The notes under the pieces: generated by a model
Databases searched by the model: none
Seen by the model: only the letters and a program-made list of their open reading frames with translations
What the model was told of the DNA's origin: nothing
Made by a program: the position numbers and the translations under genes
DNA from: an uncultured Clostridia bacterium
GTDB taxonomy: Bacteria; Bacillota; Clostridia; Oscillospirales; Oscillospiraceae
Assembly: GCA_937894515.1 (NCBI GenBank)
Contig: CALCRH010000114.1
Span: 1 to 24,268, forward strand
DNA length: 24,268 nucleotides
Reading direction: 5' to 3'
Shown here: positions 23,078 to 24,268 of the stretch, piece after piece
Layout: each line of letters opens with the position of its first letter
How positions within the stretch are numbered: position 1 is the stretch's first letter

Positions 23078-23488
23078 TTAAAACGGCAGCTCCCCGTCCA
23101 CGCCCGTCAGATCCTCCCAGGCCACGGTCTTTGCCTCCGCCTCCGGAACGATCGCCGGCTCTCCCGGTGCCTTGCTGCCGCAGAAGCTGATCTTCTCGGC
23201 CATCACCTCATACATGGTGCGGTTGTTTCCATCCGCGTCCTTCCAGCGCCGGCTCTGCATGGATCCAACCACAAGGATCTGCTGGCCCTTCGTGAAGTAC
23301 TTCTTCAGGAATTCACCCGTGCCTCTCCATGCCACAACGGTGAAAAAGTCGGTCTCCCGCTTTCCCTCCTTGCCGGCATGGTCACGCTCCACGGCGATCC
23401 GGCAGTTCGCCACGCTCACGCCCTGCGGCGTGCTTCGCAGCTCCGGATCCTCCACCAGGCGGCCCTGCATTACGCATACATTCGTCAT
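23078..23488 (-). CDS. ssb: Single-stranded DNA-binding protein
   Basis: 136 residues. The OB fold occupies about 1-105, with typical segments MQGRLVEDPELRSTPQGVSV, DFFTVVAWRGTGEFLKKYFT and KGQQILVVGSMQSRRW. The C terminus ends DGELPF, the acidic tip that recruits partner proteins in bacterial SSBs. GAGGAGG is about 7 nt before the ATG and overlaps the previous stop. It protects single-stranded DNA during replication or recombination, which fits the HUH Rep in the same region. Confidence 0.97.
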   Translation of the reverse strand: MTNVCVMQGRLVEDPELRSTPQGVSVANCRIAVERDHAGKEGKRETDFFTVVAWRGTGEFLKKYFTKGQQILVVGSMQSRRWKDADGNNRTMYEVMAEKISFCGSKAPGEPAIVPEAEAKTVAWEDLTGVDGELPF

Positions 23489-23500
23489 TCGTTTTCCTCC

Positions 23501-23725
23501 TCAAATACACGACCCATATGTTTTTTCACCTATTTTCTCGCCGCACCGGCGGCAGCTCAGGCTCTCCCAGCCCTCCAGTGCGTCCATGGTTCCTGTCTCC
23601 ACTGCGTCCGGGAACATCCTGTGTGATATCGGATCCATCACCGTGGCCCCGCAGCTCCAGCACTTCCCGTCCAGGTTCCCTCTGGCTGTCCGGAGGTGAT
23701 ACCGTGTCCCGATCGTCCAGTCCAT
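23501..23725 (-). CDS. Small four-Cys zinc-ribbon protein
   Basis: 74 residues from MDWTIGTRYHLRTARGNLDG; GGAGG is 5 nt before this ATG. A second ATG immediately upstream, at 23728, overlaps the HNH stop. CWSCG and CRRCG pairs make a zinc ribbon. Its role is unknown; it lies between the HNH gene and SSB. Confidence 0.75.
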   Translation of the reverse strand: MDWTIGTRYHLRTARGNLDGKCWSCGATVMDPISHRMFPDAVETGTMDALEGWESLSCRRCGEKIGEKTYGSCI

Positions 23726-24268
23726 CATTCCCTCCGTTTCTTCATGGCCATCGTCAGCCGCGCCATGGTTATGCTGCACTTCGTCAGCTCTGCATCCTCA
23801 AACCGCATTCCCAGCTTCGCCATCACGCCGTGCTCCGCCATGGAGATCAGCGCCAGGTTCTCCGGCTCGCAGTTGTACCGGTTCCCGTCCAGGAATATCA
23901 CCAGGTGCCCCTTCGGGATCGGCCCGTATTTTTGCTCCCACACGACATGATGCAGAAAACGCCACCGGTTCGGCTCCGCCACCTTGATGCGCAGATACCC
24001 TGTCACCTTGTCGGAGATCGTCCCCACCGGCACGGTATTGTGCGGCCGGTGCCCCTTCCGGAAGACCGTCTCCGCCGATCGCCCGGTCAGCTCATGCGGT
24101 TTCCCCTTGCTCCACGGCTCCTGTCCCTTCTTGAACCTTGTGTCGCACCCGCTGGTGATCCCGTGGTTTTTCTTAAAGGCCCGCAGCTGCCCCAGCGTCA
24201 TGATCTCGCCGAATTCCTCCGCCGCATGGAGACGCCCCTTCGCGACCAGCGAGATGACGCGGCAGGTC
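23725..24268 (-). CDS. HNH endonuclease (5' end outside window)
   Basis: The frame is open upstream of the only in-window ATG (24201), and residues there (AKGRLHAAEEFGEI) continue the DNA-binding N terminus, so the true start lies beyond the right edge. The 3' part contains GITSGCDTRFKKGQEPWSKG and the HNH nuclease core, RFLHHVVWEQKYGPIPKGHL then DGNRYNCEPENLALI, with the HH, H and N/N positions in place. It could be a homing-type endonuclease or a packaging-associated nuclease; the neighbouring terminase genes are more than 3 kb away. The stop overlaps the next start. Confidence 0.85.
   Translation of the reverse strand, partial: TCRVISLVAKGRLHAAEEFGEIMTLGQLRAFKKNHGITSGCDTRFKKGQEPWSKGKPHELTGRSAETVFRKGHRPHNTVPVGTISDKVTGYLRIKVAEPNRWRFLHHVVWEQKYGPIPKGHLVIFLDGNRYNCEPENLALISMAEHGVMAKLGMRFEDAELTKCSITMARLTMAMKKRRE

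Overview
This window is a block of a tailed-phage or prophage genome from a Gram-positive, probably gut clostridial, host. Every supported gene lies on the minus strand, so transcription runs from position 24268 towards 1. The host assignment is inferred from strong GGAGG ribosome sites, a short r1t-type holin, an SSB ending in an acidic DGELPF tip, and tiny CD1375-like and DUF3789-like proteins known from Firmicutes phages. The genes are tightly packed; many start codons overlap the previous stop as ATGA, TAATG, TGATG or TTGA, which suggests translational coupling. A P22-like portal, a beta-propeller tail-hub candidate and the absence of any sheath, tube or tape-measure gene in the window suggest a short-tailed (podovirus) virion.

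Region by region, in transcription order. (1) 24268-21385, early/accessory module: an HNH endonuclease cut by the window edge, a zinc-ribbon protein, SSB, a chimeric-looking coiled-coil protein, a small protein resembling the Acb2/DUF7681 cyclic-nucleotide sponges, a DUF4406-like protein, and small Cys-rich or unknown proteins. (2) 21384-20381: an HUH rolling-circle Rep-like protein with two dyads just upstream, followed by a small regulator candidate that starts at TTG. (3) 20328-16205, packaging and capsid: small terminase, a small overlapping ORF, large terminase, a terminator, scaffold and major capsid protein. (4) 16129-14840, lysis: an XhlA-like membrane protein, holin, and an NlpC/P60-LysM-PG_binding endolysin, followed by a hairpin terminator. 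(5) 14780-8525, neck, tail and fibres: adaptor, beta-propeller hub, a repeat-rich fibre, an unknown beta-rich protein, a second lysin (amidase), a short unknown protein, a collagen-like fibre and a small fibre-associated protein. (6) 8497-4941: three tiny ORFs, a basic protein, the portal (unusually far from terminase), a zinc-ribbon microprotein and a Gln/Ala-rich candidate ejection protein. (7) 4922-1: one open frame of at least 1640 codons that runs off the left edge. It is a giant polyvalent-type protein with an HExxH zincin motif and a separate Cys-containing domain with a CLYCYV motif.

The most interesting points are the giant polyvalent protein, the probable anti-CBASS/anti-Thoeris sponge beside a nucleotide-hydrolase-like protein, the Rep gene with candidate origin or operator dyads, and the displaced portal gene. 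All assignments rest on reading motifs in the sequence; no database search was possible.
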